In this document: positions 9,444 through 17,610 of the stretch, piece by piece
How positions within the stretch are numbered: position 1 is the stretch's first letter
Layout: each line of letters opens with the position of its first letter
Origin: Chitinivorax tropicus
Lineage (GTDB): Bacteria; Pseudomonadota; Gammaproteobacteria; Burkholderiales; SCOH01
Assembly (NCBI RefSeq): GCF_014202905.1
Contig: NZ_JACHHY010000002.1
Span: 208,616-272,615, forward strand
Reading direction: 5' to 3'
Length of the DNA: 64,000 nucleotides
Made by a program: the position numbers and the translations under genes
Notes under the pieces: generated by a model
Databases searched by the model: none
What the model was told of the DNA's origin: nothing
What the model saw: only the letters and a program-made list of their open reading frames with translations

Positions 9444-9647
9444 TTACAGCGGCTGAATGTTCGAGGCTTGCTTGCCTTTGGGGCCAGTGGTGATTTCGAA
9501 GCTCACGCGCTGGTTTTCAGCCAGGCTCTTGAAGCCGTTGGACTGAATTTGAGAGAAGTGTGCGAACAAATCGTCGCCACCATCATCGGGTTTGATAAAG
9601 CCAAAACCTTTGGAGTCGTTGAACCACTTAACGGTACCTGTTGCCAT
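9444..9647 (-). CDS. Cold-shock protein, CspA family
   Basis: A 67-residue single cold-shock domain. RNA-binding motifs RNP1 (KGFGFI) and RNP2 (LFAHFS) are intact, and it begins ATGTVKWFN. It acts as an RNA chaperone in the cytoplasm. An AAGGGA ribosome site precedes the ATG. About 190 non-coding bases separate it from yaiI and could hold a long regulated leader, as is usual for csp genes, though I cannot show temperature control. Confidence 0.95.
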   Translation of the reverse strand: MATGTVKWFNDSKGFGFIKPDDGGDDLFAHFSQIQSNGFKSLAENQRVSFEITTGPKGKQASNIQPL

Positions 9648-9835
9648 GAGTATATCCCTTTTGAGCAATGGTGAAAAAATGACGGGCTTCGCCCAGTTAT
9701 GCATGAGAATCAAGGGGAACGGCGAACTGAGGTACGGTTTCAACCACTACAACGGCTTACAAATTCTGCTTGAAAATCCTGCGGTTGGCATTGTGCGACA
9801 AAACTGGATTTTTAGAAAGTGTTTTTTTCACTAAT

Positions 9836-10300
9836 TCATCTACGATTGTGTATGCCCCGCATCAGAAACCGATCCAATTGCTTGGCAAATGCCTGGCGAT
9901 CTGTCTGGCTGTATGCGGCTGGCCCGCCGGTTTCGACGCCGCTGGCACGTAGGGTATCCATGAAGTTACGCATATCGAGTGCTTGGCGGATGTTCTCATG
10001 CGTGTACAACTCACCTCTTGGATTCAATGCGAAAGCGTCTTTCTCCACTACGAGCGCCGCCAGGGGAATGTCAGCGGTGATGACCAGGTCGCCCGCTGTC
10101 ACGCTGTCTGCAATGTGATGATCGGCCACGTCGAACCCTTTTGGCACTTGTTGTGAGCGGATGTAGGGAGAGGCCGGAACACGCAGAAACTGATTGGCCA
10201 CCAGCACCAACTGGCATTGCACACGCTCTGCCGCGCGGTAAAGCATCTCTTTCACCGCCGCTGGGCAGGCATCGGCATCCACCCAAATAGTCAGCGACAT
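9836..10300 (-). CDS. yaiI: YaiI/YqxD family protein (UPF0178)
   Basis: A 154-residue PIN-like protein. The family signature [16 protein letters not shown] opens it, followed by [17 protein letters not shown] and [14 protein letters not shown]. The fold suggests a nuclease, but no activity has been established. It has a strong SD (AGGAGGG) and overlaps the end of the upstream PP-loop gene by ten bases, so the two are translationally coupled. Confidence 0.9.
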   Translation of the reverse strand: MSLTIWVDADACPAAVKEMLYRAAERVQCQLVLVANQFLRVPASPYIRSQQVPKGFDVADHHIADSVTAGDLVITADIPLAALVVEKDAFALNPRGELYTHENIRQALDMRNFMDTLRASGVETGGPAAYSQTDRQAFAKQLDRFLMRGIHNRR

Positions 10301-10974
10301 ATACCCTCCTGCATGGGGATGATATCCGCAAACACAAAACCATCTCGCTCGACCACTTCGCCTACCCTGATGGGAATGCGGTGGCTGAAGAACGGGCCAT
10401 TCACTACCACGGTGTGGAATTCGCCTCGCTCGCCACATGGATCAACTCCAGCGGGCAAGCTGGCCAGCAATGGGGCGTCCCATCGCTGACCGGCCAGCTG
10501 GACAGGTGCTTGGCGCGGATCGACGCAACACACATAGGTTTCAATATCCGCTTGCAACATGGTCGCGGCGAGCTGGTCGGTTGGTTGCCCCCACAGTGGG
10601 AAGACCGGCTCAATGCCGGTCGGTTGCAGCTGTGCCTCGCGATAGCGCCGGACATCTTCCAGAAACAGATCCCCAAATGCCATACATGTCACGTCCATGG
10701 CCTTGGCTCGATCAATAAAAGCTTGCATGGCCTGTGCATAGGCTTCGTTTGAACAGGGGAAGGGAATAGGAATGATATGTAAGGGCAGGCCAGCTGCTGC
10801 TGCCTGCAGTTGCAACAACTGGGAACGGGTCGCATGCATGGCGACCCGATCAAAGACAGCGTTCACTGTCGTGAACAAGCCCACGACATCATATTCAGGC
10901 TGCTGCCGTAATACGTGTAAGGCCCAGGCGCTGTCCTTGCCACTGCTCCAGCTGAGTAAGGTCTTTTTTCTCAT
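10291..10974 (-). CDS. PP-loop ATP-pyrophosphatase, diphthine-ammonia ligase-like
   Basis: A 227-residue adenine nucleotide alpha-hydrolase. The PP-loop is [12 protein letters not shown] near residues 8-19, and the end [16 protein letters not shown] is typical of the diphthine-ammonia ligase (MJ0570/Dph6) group. Bacteria lack diphthamide, so the bacterial substrate is unknown. It starts inside the stop codon of the metallophosphoesterase (ATGA overlap) and runs into yaiI, so the three genes form one operon. Confidence 0.85.
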   Translation of the reverse strand: MRKKTLLSWSSGKDSAWALHVLRQQPEYDVVGLFTTVNAVFDRVAMHATRSQLLQLQAAAAGLPLHIIPIPFPCSNEAYAQAMQAFIDRAKAMDVTCMAFGDLFLEDVRRYREAQLQPTGIEPVFPLWGQPTDQLAATMLQADIETYVCCVDPRQAPVQLAGQRWDAPLLASLPAGVDPCGERGEFHTVVVNGPFFSHRIPIRVGEVVERDGFVFADIIPMQEGICR

Positions 10975-12125
10975 GCCTTGCTTGTACCAGCCATCGGCAC
11001 CAGCCGCAAGCGGGTGATCTCTGATGGAGCACCGAATCGCTTGGGAGGCCCCCAGTAGCCTGTCCCCCGACTGATGTAGATCAGCAGTTGGCCGATCCGA
11101 TGCAGACCAGCTGTGAAAGGTTGCTGCAAAGGGACAAACCAATTCCAGGGGAAAAACTGCCCACCATGGGTGTGGCCTGATAGTTGCAGATCAAATCCTG
11201 CCGCTGCCGCAACGGCAGCGGTACGAGGCTGATGGGCCAACAGCAGCTTGATGGCCCCGATGGGCGCACCAGCCACCGCCTGATGCGGGTCACTACGATG
11301 GCTAGGGTCAAAATGATGTGCGGTGTAATCAGTCACCCCGGCGACCACCAATGCCGCGCCTTGGTGGTCGATCACCACGTGCTCATTCATCAGCACGGTG
11401 AGGCCAAGCCGCTTCAGCTCGTCAATCCAGGCGTGGGCACCTGAATAATATTCGTGATTGCCGGTTACAAAATACACCCCATGTTTGGCACGTAACCAGG
11501 CGAGCGGCTGGGTGTGCTTTGCCAATTGCGGCACACGACCATCTACCAGATCACCCGTGATGGCAATCAGATCTGCCTCCAGATGATTCACCGCGCTGAC
11601 GATCCGACTGAGGTATCCATGCTTGATGGTCGGGCCAACGTGGATGTCCGTGATCTGCGCGATGGTGAAACCATGCAGGGCGAGCGGGAGGTTGGGCAAG
11701 GGTATGTCGACATCGATTACCGCTGCGCGGCGCCGGGCATTGACCCAGCCAATGACACTCATCGCCACACTCAGCCCGACCACCAGCCAAGCGCTGTAAC
11801 TCAGAACAGGCTGACTCACCGGCCATGCCAGCCAGCCCGCTGCCCCTAGCGCGACAAGACGCAGCAAAGTCAGCACCAGCAGGGATGAGAACAACCCCAT
11901 TGATGTCAACCCGATCCAGGCCACCCGGTCGGACCAGGATTGATACCGAATGGCAGGTGCAAGCAGGCCCAGAGGCATCAATACGCTGCCAGCGGCCACC
12001 ATGGCCCAGGCCAGCCATTGGCCGACTTCGCTCAACATCAGCATGGGAATCAGCTGCCAACCTACGAACAGGTGCAGCAGGGTAATCAAGCTGACCGCAA
12101 TCAGCAAAAACAAGGGCGACCGCAT
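10971..12125 (-). CDS. Membrane-anchored metallophosphoesterase
   Basis: A 384-residue protein. Four hydrophobic segments occupy residues 1-140 and a calcineurin-like phosphoesterase domain follows. The metal ligands are visible as ITDIHVGPT, ITGDLVDG, GNHEYYSG and HTHGGQ. This architecture matches the YkuE/YpbG group of membrane phosphodiesterases. The ATG at 12125 is preceded by AGGAG. It heads the operon with the PP-loop gene and yaiI. Confidence 0.9.
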   Translation of the reverse strand: MRSPLFLLIAVSLITLLHLFVGWQLIPMLMLSEVGQWLAWAMVAAGSVLMPLGLLAPAIRYQSWSDRVAWIGLTSMGLFSSLLVLTLLRLVALGAAGWLAWPVSQPVLSYSAWLVVGLSVAMSVIGWVNARRRAAVIDVDIPLPNLPLALHGFTIAQITDIHVGPTIKHGYLSRIVSAVNHLEADLIAITGDLVDGRVPQLAKHTQPLAWLRAKHGVYFVTGNHEYYSGAHAWIDELKRLGLTVLMNEHVVIDHQGAALVVAGVTDYTAHHFDPSHRSDPHQAVAGAPIGAIKLLLAHQPRTAAVAAAAGFDLQLSGHTHGGQFFPWNWFVPLQQPFTAGLHRIGQLLIYISRGTGYWGPPKRFGAPSEITRLRLVPMAGTSKA

Positions 12126-12255
12126 CAGGGCTCCTGACTCAAATGCCTGGCGACCACATGGCACCAGCGCATCTGCATCATATGGGGCGTGCCCCGGGTC
12201 AGTTCAAGTCATCGCTCTTCCGCCGCGTCCGTGAGCAGACCATCCAACTGAAGAC

Positions 12256-12504
12256 TCATGCCCACCCGGCATAGCGCCCACCATGGCGCGTGGCGAAACC
12301 ACGCATGGCTATCTCGGCTGCGGTCATTGGAGCAGAATGCGGCTCCATTTTCAGCGTCACAATCGCAATCCAGCCATATCGATCATCATCACCGTCGTAC
12401 TCGCTGATATCAACCTGATACTCCAGCTCAGCGCAGTCATCGGCAAAGGCTTCCGCCTCGTCGGGCTCGGCAAACAAAAAAGTGAAATCGATATATCGCG
12501 TCAT
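12256..12504 (-). CDS. RraB-like small protein
   Basis: An 82-residue acidic protein. The ending AMRGFATRHGGRYAGWA and the middle YGWIAIVTLKM resemble RraB (ribonuclease E inhibitor protein B). It is shorter than E. coli RraB (about 138 residues) and would cover only the conserved domain. If the assignment holds, it may modulate RNase E or simply share the fold. The downstream gene end and the lipoprotein gene upstream are within ten bases, suggesting co-transcription. Confidence 0.6.
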   Translation of the reverse strand: MTRYIDFTFLFAEPDEAEAFADDCAELEYQVDISEYDGDDDRYGWIAIVTLKMEPHSAPMTAAEIAMRGFATRHGGRYAGWA

Positions 12505-12513
12505 AGTATGGCG

Positions 12514-13464
12514 TTAATGGGAAAGGGAGATTTCTGGGTTTGTGGAGGAGTGGAAAATATACTTTCCACCTTGGTATTGATAGACAATTTTACCAGACAC
12601 CGGCTTCCAGCTACGCCTGAAAGTGTGATCGACATCATTACCCTTATCCACTTCGTCATCAACCGTTTCTGCGCCCAGATCAACCGATACCTCATGTTTA
12701 CCATTGACTTTGACGATCAGATCACCAGGTTGATCACCTTCCGCCGCGATCTTCCATTTCCCTTCGTCTTCAAAACAGACATCATGGCTCTTAGGACTGG
12801 CTTTCTCAAGTATCGATTGACCGGGCTGCAAGCTGAATAATTTGTCACAGTCACTTGATTTATATAAATTATCCGCGTGCGAGTAAATTGGATCATCCAT
12901 CATGAATCTTAACCCGCCATCGTATACCTCTAAAAAGTTTATATATTCAATATCGTACCCCATTGCCTTATAGAAAGAACCTACCACCAGCGCATACCCC
13001 TGCTTTGATATTCTAATGACATCTACTAAGTCACCTCTTATAGAAATAGCCTCATCAAGTCGCTTATCAAGATACCAATTCTCCCCAACTTTCTTGAACC
13101 AATATGCGCCAATGGCGATCTCTTCTGGCGTCAAAAACCCACCTTCCTCTCTTGCTTTCATTGTCTCAGGGCTTTCTGAGTGGGTGATCAATATGGCGCT
13201 ATCCTCTTTCAATCTGATCACGAATTCTGGCAAAACGAAAAATTCATATTTCTTGAATGTAGGCTTTTCTGATTTGGGCTGGTCACTATGCGTTTCCTTC
13301 CATTCAACCCATTGCTTCTGCTTGTCACCACTTGCCGCCCAACCGGGAAAAACCACCTGCATCAGTTGCTCCCTTTTCAATGAAGGTGAGGATGGCCCAC
13401 TCCTGCCGCAACCAAACAAAAACATGGTGGTAATTGCCAGAAAAAGGAGTTTTATTTTGTTCAT
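12514..13464 (-). CDS. Hypothetical lipoprotein, low-GC gene
   Basis: A 316-residue protein with a signal peptide and a probable lipobox (FLFGC). I do not recognise a family. The mature part is mixed charged and aromatic, with no repeats or later membrane segments. Its base composition differs from the neighbours: by my count about 38% GC over 12841-13020, against well over 50% around it. It may therefore be acquired. Start 13464 is chosen because the signal peptide begins there; the frame is open to 13506. Confidence 0.7.
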   Translation of the reverse strand: MNKIKLLFLAITTMFLFGCGRSGPSSPSLKREQLMQVVFPGWAASGDKQKQWVEWKETHSDQPKSEKPTFKKYEFFVLPEFVIRLKEDSAILITHSESPETMKAREEGGFLTPEEIAIGAYWFKKVGENWYLDKRLDEAISIRGDLVDVIRISKQGYALVVGSFYKAMGYDIEYINFLEVYDGGLRFMMDDPIYSHADNLYKSSDCDKLFSLQPGQSILEKASPKSHDVCFEDEGKWKIAAEGDQPGDLIVKVNGKHEVSVDLGAETVDDEVDKGNDVDHTFRRSWKPVSGKIVYQYQGGKYIFHSSTNPEISLSH

Positions 13465-13590
13465 TGGCTGAATTTCCATTTTCATTACGCTGCATTCAAA
13501 TAACATTCAGCTTGCAGCGTAGATACTAATGGAACCCCCAGCAAGTCGATTTGTCTCACTGTCAACCAAGCGACGGAAAGGAGCCCCAAA

Positions 13591-13968
13591 ATGATCAAGC
13601 AACTGCTGGCCCTGTTGTTGTGCACACTGCCATTGATGGGATGTAACAAATCAGATGAACATGTCGGAGCGGCCAAAGAGTCGGCCAATGAGGCATGGGA
13701 TGCAGCCAAGGATGCAGCGGGGCACGCAGGGAAAGCAGCTCAATCGCTGGGCGAGGCCGCCAAAGAGTCTGCACAGGATGTGGCGAAAGAAGGTGAGGCG
13801 ACTTTGAAAGAAGTGGGTGAACAAGCCAAAGAGGCTGTGACTGAAGCATCCGAACAAGCCCGTGATACCGCGAAATCGGCTATGGATAAGACCAAGGACA
13901 CGGTGAATGAGGTCAGGGATTCAGTCAATCAGACCGTGGAACAAGCCAAAGAGGCGATCAAAAAATAA
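13591..13968 (+). CDS. Amphipathic Ala/Lys/Glu-repeat lipoprotein
   Basis: A 125-residue protein. The lipobox (LPLMGC) is followed by about 100 residues of imperfect 11-residue helical repeats (AKESANEAWDAAKDAAGHAG, AKEAVTEASEQARDTAKSA, VEQAKEAIKK) like those of LEA and apolipoprotein-type proteins. It probably forms a long amphipathic helix on the inner face of the outer membrane, perhaps in stress protection; the function is inferred only. It has a strong SD (AAAGGAG). A terminator follows directly. Confidence 0.8.
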   Translation: MIKQLLALLLCTLPLMGCNKSDEHVGAAKESANEAWDAAKDAAGHAGKAAQSLGEAAKESAQDVAKEGEATLKEVGEQAKEAVTEASEQARDTAKSAMDKTKDTVNEVRDSVNQTVEQAKEAIKK

Positions 13969-13998
13969 ACCTTCGCACCCAATTGATCTGCGCTACCA

Positions 13999-14027
13999 CG
14001 GCGATGGTGCCCTGCCATCGCCGTTTT
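13999..14027 (+). terminator. Rho-independent terminator
   Basis: Stem CGGCGATGG / CCATCGCCG, 7-base loop, then TTTT. It follows the amphipathic lipoprotein gene. Confidence 0.85.
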
Positions 14028-14142
14028 GCCATGGCAACGGCCATCATGGTTTTTGGGAAATGGGCAGTTTTCATGGGTAAGCTCGGTTGTTGTGGGCGGA
14101 AGATGCGATAATCAAGGCTTGATCCTGTATTCATGAAACATT

Positions 14143-15066
14143 ATGAGCATTCAATGGTTTCCTGGTCACATGGCCTCTGCTCGCAAGCAAGCGGCCAAGA
14201 CCCTGGCGAAGGTCGATGTCATCATCGAGGTGGTTGATGCCAGAATCCCCGCTGCAAGCAGTAACCCGATGATTCACGAGTTGCGCCGTGAGCGACAGCG
14301 CCCGTGTTTGAAAATTCTTAATAAAAGCGATATTGCCGACCCTGTCGCGACGGCCCAGTGGCTCGCCCATTTCCAGCAGGAGAAAAATGTCACGGCTGTT
14401 GCCCTCTCTTGTGCCAAACCAAGTGATGTCGCCAAGATACCGGCGTTGGCACAAAAACTGGCCCCTCATCGTGACGACAATGTCAAACCGCTGCGCATGA
14501 TGATCATGGGCATTCCCAATGTGGGCAAATCAACGATGATGAATGCGCTGGTCAAGCGCAAAGTCGCTCAGGTCGGTGACCAACCCGCCGTCACCAAAAG
14601 CGAGCAGCGCATCGACATCAGCCCGCGCCTGACGGTGTATGACACACCCGGCTTACTGTGGCCGAAGATCCGCTATCCATTGGATGGATTCATGCTGGCA
14701 GCCTGCCATGCGGTTGGTACCAATGCGGTATTGGAGGAAGAGGTGGCCGCTGCCCTGGCGGACATGCTGCTGGCCTGCTACCCGGAGGCCCTTGCCAAAC
14801 GTTACAACTTGAATCTGGACGGGATGGACGGTGTTGCGGTCGTCGAGGCGATTGCACTGCGCAGGGGTTGCCGGAAGAAAGGTGGTGATCTCGATCTTGA
14901 AAAGGCGTCGCTGATCCTGCTGACTGATTTTCGTGGTGGCGTGCTTGGGCGCCTCAGCCTGGAGACCCCCAGCAGCCGCGAGCAGATGATGGCACGGTAT
15001 GTTGAGCCGACAAAAGGGGATACGGCGGAGGAAGACGAGCCAGATGAGGCAGGCAGCGGTCATTGA
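14143..15066 (+). CDS. rbgA: Ribosome biogenesis GTPase, RbgA/YlqF family
   Basis: A 307-residue circularly permuted GTPase. The motif order is G4 (NKSD, near residue 60), G1 (GIPNVGKST, near 124) and G3 (DTPG, near 168), which is diagnostic for the YlqF/YawG family. The N-terminus IQWFPGHMASARKQ is also typical. RbgA acts in late 50S subunit assembly. It converges with ggt. Confidence 0.93.
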   Translation: MSIQWFPGHMASARKQAAKTLAKVDVIIEVVDARIPAASSNPMIHELRRERQRPCLKILNKSDIADPVATAQWLAHFQQEKNVTAVALSCAKPSDVAKIPALAQKLAPHRDDNVKPLRMMIMGIPNVGKSTMMNALVKRKVAQVGDQPAVTKSEQRIDISPRLTVYDTPGLLWPKIRYPLDGFMLAACHAVGTNAVLEEEVAAALADMLLACYPEALAKRYNLNLDGMDGVAVVEAIALRRGCRKKGGDLDLEKASLILLTDFRGGVLGRLSLETPSSREQMMARYVEPTKGDTAEEDEPDEAGSGH

Positions 15067-15070
15067 GTCT

Positions 15071-15104
15071 GATGTGGTGTCCAGATCAATCCGGACACCA
15101 CATC
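15071..15104. terminator. Strong inverted repeat between convergent genes
   Basis: Perfect 12-bp arms GATGTGGTGTCC / GGACACCACATC with a 10-base loop, between rbgA and ggt. It probably terminates both directions and has no T-run. Confidence 0.6.
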
Positions 15105-15111
15105 CAGTGGA

Positions 15112-16821
15112 TCAGAACCCTGCGGCTTGACCATCCTTCCGTGATTCTGACGCCCCGACCCATACACCACTGTCCAATCGTCGGATGGCCTGATAGCCCC
15201 CAAATGCGCCATGGTTGCTACCCAGTTTGTGGTGGCGCTCCTGCAGGGTACGTAATGTCGTTTGCGGGAAGCCGCTCTCAAGATAGACCGTCCCGCCATC
15301 CGTCATCTCACCACCGGTCGGCTCCATGGCCGATTCCCAGTAGATACGCGGAGCATCGCCTGCCTCTTGCAGATTCATCCCGAAGTCGATCAGATTGATG
15401 ACGATCTGGGCATGGCCTTGTGGCTGCATGGCGCCCCCCATCACACCGAAGCTGGCCCAAGGCTTGCCCTGATGGGTGATGAAAGCCGGGATGATGGTAT
15501 GGAAGGGGCGTTTACCCGGCGCGTACACATTGGCGTGGCCAGGCGTCAGGCTGAACATCTGGCCGCGATCCTGCAGAATGAACCCCAAGCCCTCCGGGGC
15601 CATGCCTGAGCCCATGCCTCGGTAGTTGCTCTGAATCAACGACACCATGTTGCCTTCTGCATCAGCAGTGGTCAGATAGACGGTGTCCCCTTCATTCAAT
15701 GCCAGATTGCTAGGCGGAACAGCCGCCAAAGCGTGATTGGGTTGGATCAATTTGCGGCGTGTGGCGGCATAATCTTTACCGATCAATTGGGAAACCGGTG
15801 TTTTTGCAAAGTCAGGATCGGCATAGTATTGGGCCCGGTCGGCAAAGGCGAGTTTGGTGGCTTCGACAAACCAATGGACATGATCAGCACTGGCGAAACC
15901 TGCCTGCTTCAGATCAAAACCTTCGAGAATATTCAAGATCTGTAACGCAGCAATACCTTGGGTATTCGGCGGCAGCTCCCACACATCGTATCCACGATAA
16001 CGAGTAGAGACTGGTGCGACCCATTCACTGCGGTGCTGGGCCAAATCAGCCTCGCTCAGATAACCCCCGTTGCGCTTCATGTAAGCGGCTATGGTCTTGG
16101 CGATCTGGCCGCGGTAGAACGCATCTCGCCCACCCGTTACCAATTGCTCATAAGTTTGGGCCAGGTTGGGGTTGGTCCAAAGCTCCCCTTTTTGTGGCGC
16201 TTGACCTGCTTTGGTGAATTGCTCGCGGATGCCGGGGTATTGCATCAATGCCTGGACATTGCGCTGCCAGTAATATGCAATCACATCGCTCACCGGAAAC
16301 CCTTGCCTGGCGTACTGGATGGCGGGCGCCAGGATCTCACCCATACCCAAGCGGCCAAAACGTCGATGCAGCTCGAACCAACCATCCACCGCTCCTGGCA
16401 CGGAAACCGGCAATGGGCCCAGGGCAGGAATCTCCTTCAGCTGCTGGCGGGCCAGCTCCTGCTTTAGCTGGGGCAAACTCAGCCCCTGCGGCGAACGGCC
16501 ACTGGCATTCAACCCGTGCAACTTGCCACTTTTTGCATCCCATACCATGGCAAACAGATCGCCACCTACTCCGCAGCCGGTCGGCTCGACCAGGCCCAGC
16601 ACTGCATTGGCTGCAATCGCGGCATCGATGGCATTGCCACCCCGCCGCAGGATATCCAGCGCAACCTGAGTCGCCAGTGGCTGGCTGGTGGCTGCCATCG
16701 CTTGGGGAGCAAAGACTTCAGATCGTGTAGCAAAAGGTAGATCGGTCAACCGGTCAGCTGCATGGCTGTCCTGGGCTGACCAACCGAGAAGCAAAGCGAC
16801 TGGCAAAAGGGCAAAACGCAT
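15112..16821 (-). CDS. ggt: Gamma-glutamyltransferase, periplasmic
   Basis: A 569-residue Ntn-hydrolase with a signal peptide (ends near DSHAAD). The autocleavage and nucleophile threonine is the one in GDTVYLTTADAEGN, at the junction of large and small subunits. Other family segments are NAVLGLVEPTGCGVGGD, WELPPNTQGIAAL and GLGFILQDRG. It cleaves glutathione and other gamma-glutamyl peptides in the periplasm. The start at 16821 has GGAG upstream. Confidence 0.93.
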   Translation of the reverse strand: MRFALLPVALLLGWSAQDSHAADRLTDLPFATRSEVFAPQAMAATSQPLATQVALDILRRGGNAIDAAIAANAVLGLVEPTGCGVGGDLFAMVWDAKSGKLHGLNASGRSPQGLSLPQLKQELARQQLKEIPALGPLPVSVPGAVDGWFELHRRFGRLGMGEILAPAIQYARQGFPVSDVIAYYWQRNVQALMQYPGIREQFTKAGQAPQKGELWTNPNLAQTYEQLVTGGRDAFYRGQIAKTIAAYMKRNGGYLSEADLAQHRSEWVAPVSTRYRGYDVWELPPNTQGIAALQILNILEGFDLKQAGFASADHVHWFVEATKLAFADRAQYYADPDFAKTPVSQLIGKDYAATRRKLIQPNHALAAVPPSNLALNEGDTVYLTTADAEGNMVSLIQSNYRGMGSGMAPEGLGFILQDRGQMFSLTPGHANVYAPGKRPFHTIIPAFITHQGKPWASFGVMGGAMQPQGHAQIVINLIDFGMNLQEAGDAPRIYWESAMEPTGGEMTDGGTVYLESGFPQTTLRTLQERHHKLGSNHGAFGGYQAIRRLDSGVWVGASESRKDGQAAGF

Positions 16822-16941
16822 CTGGGGCTCCATCTACAGGAAAAGACGGCGCTCGCCGCCAATGCAATATGGTAGCCACATTTTGAGCCAGGCAGGAGCG
16901 GAGCTGATGTGGCCACGCAGCAAGATCACCTGCAACGGCCT

Positions 16942-17271
16942 TCAATGGTGGTTGACCAGCATGATGATGGCGTCGAGTTTTTCCTGATCCAGTTTTTTGA
17001 ATTCCCCACCCACACGATATCCCCCCAAATGCGGGTGTGGGGTGCAGTACACGATCCGAATGGTGGTGCTGACTTCCAGTGGTGGCTCAATTGGAATCGA
17101 GAACCTGAGCATTCTGGCTTGTCCAACTGTCAAACTTGATTTGGTATGAAACCCGACACCACCTTGTGATAAATCAAAAATGGTCACAGGCTCCCATGAC
17201 TCGCCTCGTGCGTCTGCAATGCTACCGGTGCCACGAATCGTCTTGCGGGCGTATACCCGTTTTTCGCTCAT
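16942..17271 (-). CDS. PilZ-domain protein
   Basis: A 109-residue single PilZ domain. The c-di-GMP-binding motifs are present as RxxxR (RVYAR, residues 5-9) and DxSxxG (DLSQGG). It probably acts as a c-di-GMP receptor, fitting the HD-GYP phosphodiesterase later in the window, though no direct partner is adjacent. Confidence 0.87.
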   Translation of the reverse strand: MSEKRVYARKTIRGTGSIADARGESWEPVTIFDLSQGGVGFHTKSSLTVGQARMLRFSIPIEPPLEVSTTIRIVYCTPHPHLGGYRVGGEFKKLDQEKLDAIIMLVNHH

Positions 17272-17610
17272 GATGTCCTCAAGCGGCTGATGCTGGAGAT
17301 TTCTTTGTAGCGAATCCTACAGAGAATCACCAATCAACTGATCTGACCACGCCCAATCGTCGGATCGCAGCCGCATTGATCCACTACCGCTTTCCCCAAG
17401 CCAGCGATACACTTGGCACTGCTGTAGACCAGCAGTGGTAGCTATTTACATAAACATATGTTAAACAATATCTTTCATGACATTTTGCGGGTGAAGCGTA
17501 ATAATAGAAGGCATCACCAGCTGTAATTTTTAACGACGTTTGCCACTGCAGGAAATCGACAGGTCATGTGCCAGTCCGGTGCGAAGGTGGTTGGCGCGCT
17601 GTAGACAGAT
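17272..17610. other. 339-base intergenic region
   Basis: No gene seen. It holds a hairpin CACTGCTG / CAGCAGTG (17417-17437), a short palindrome AACATATGTT (17453-17462) and an AT-rich stretch before the J-like gene that probably carries its promoter. Confidence 0.5.
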
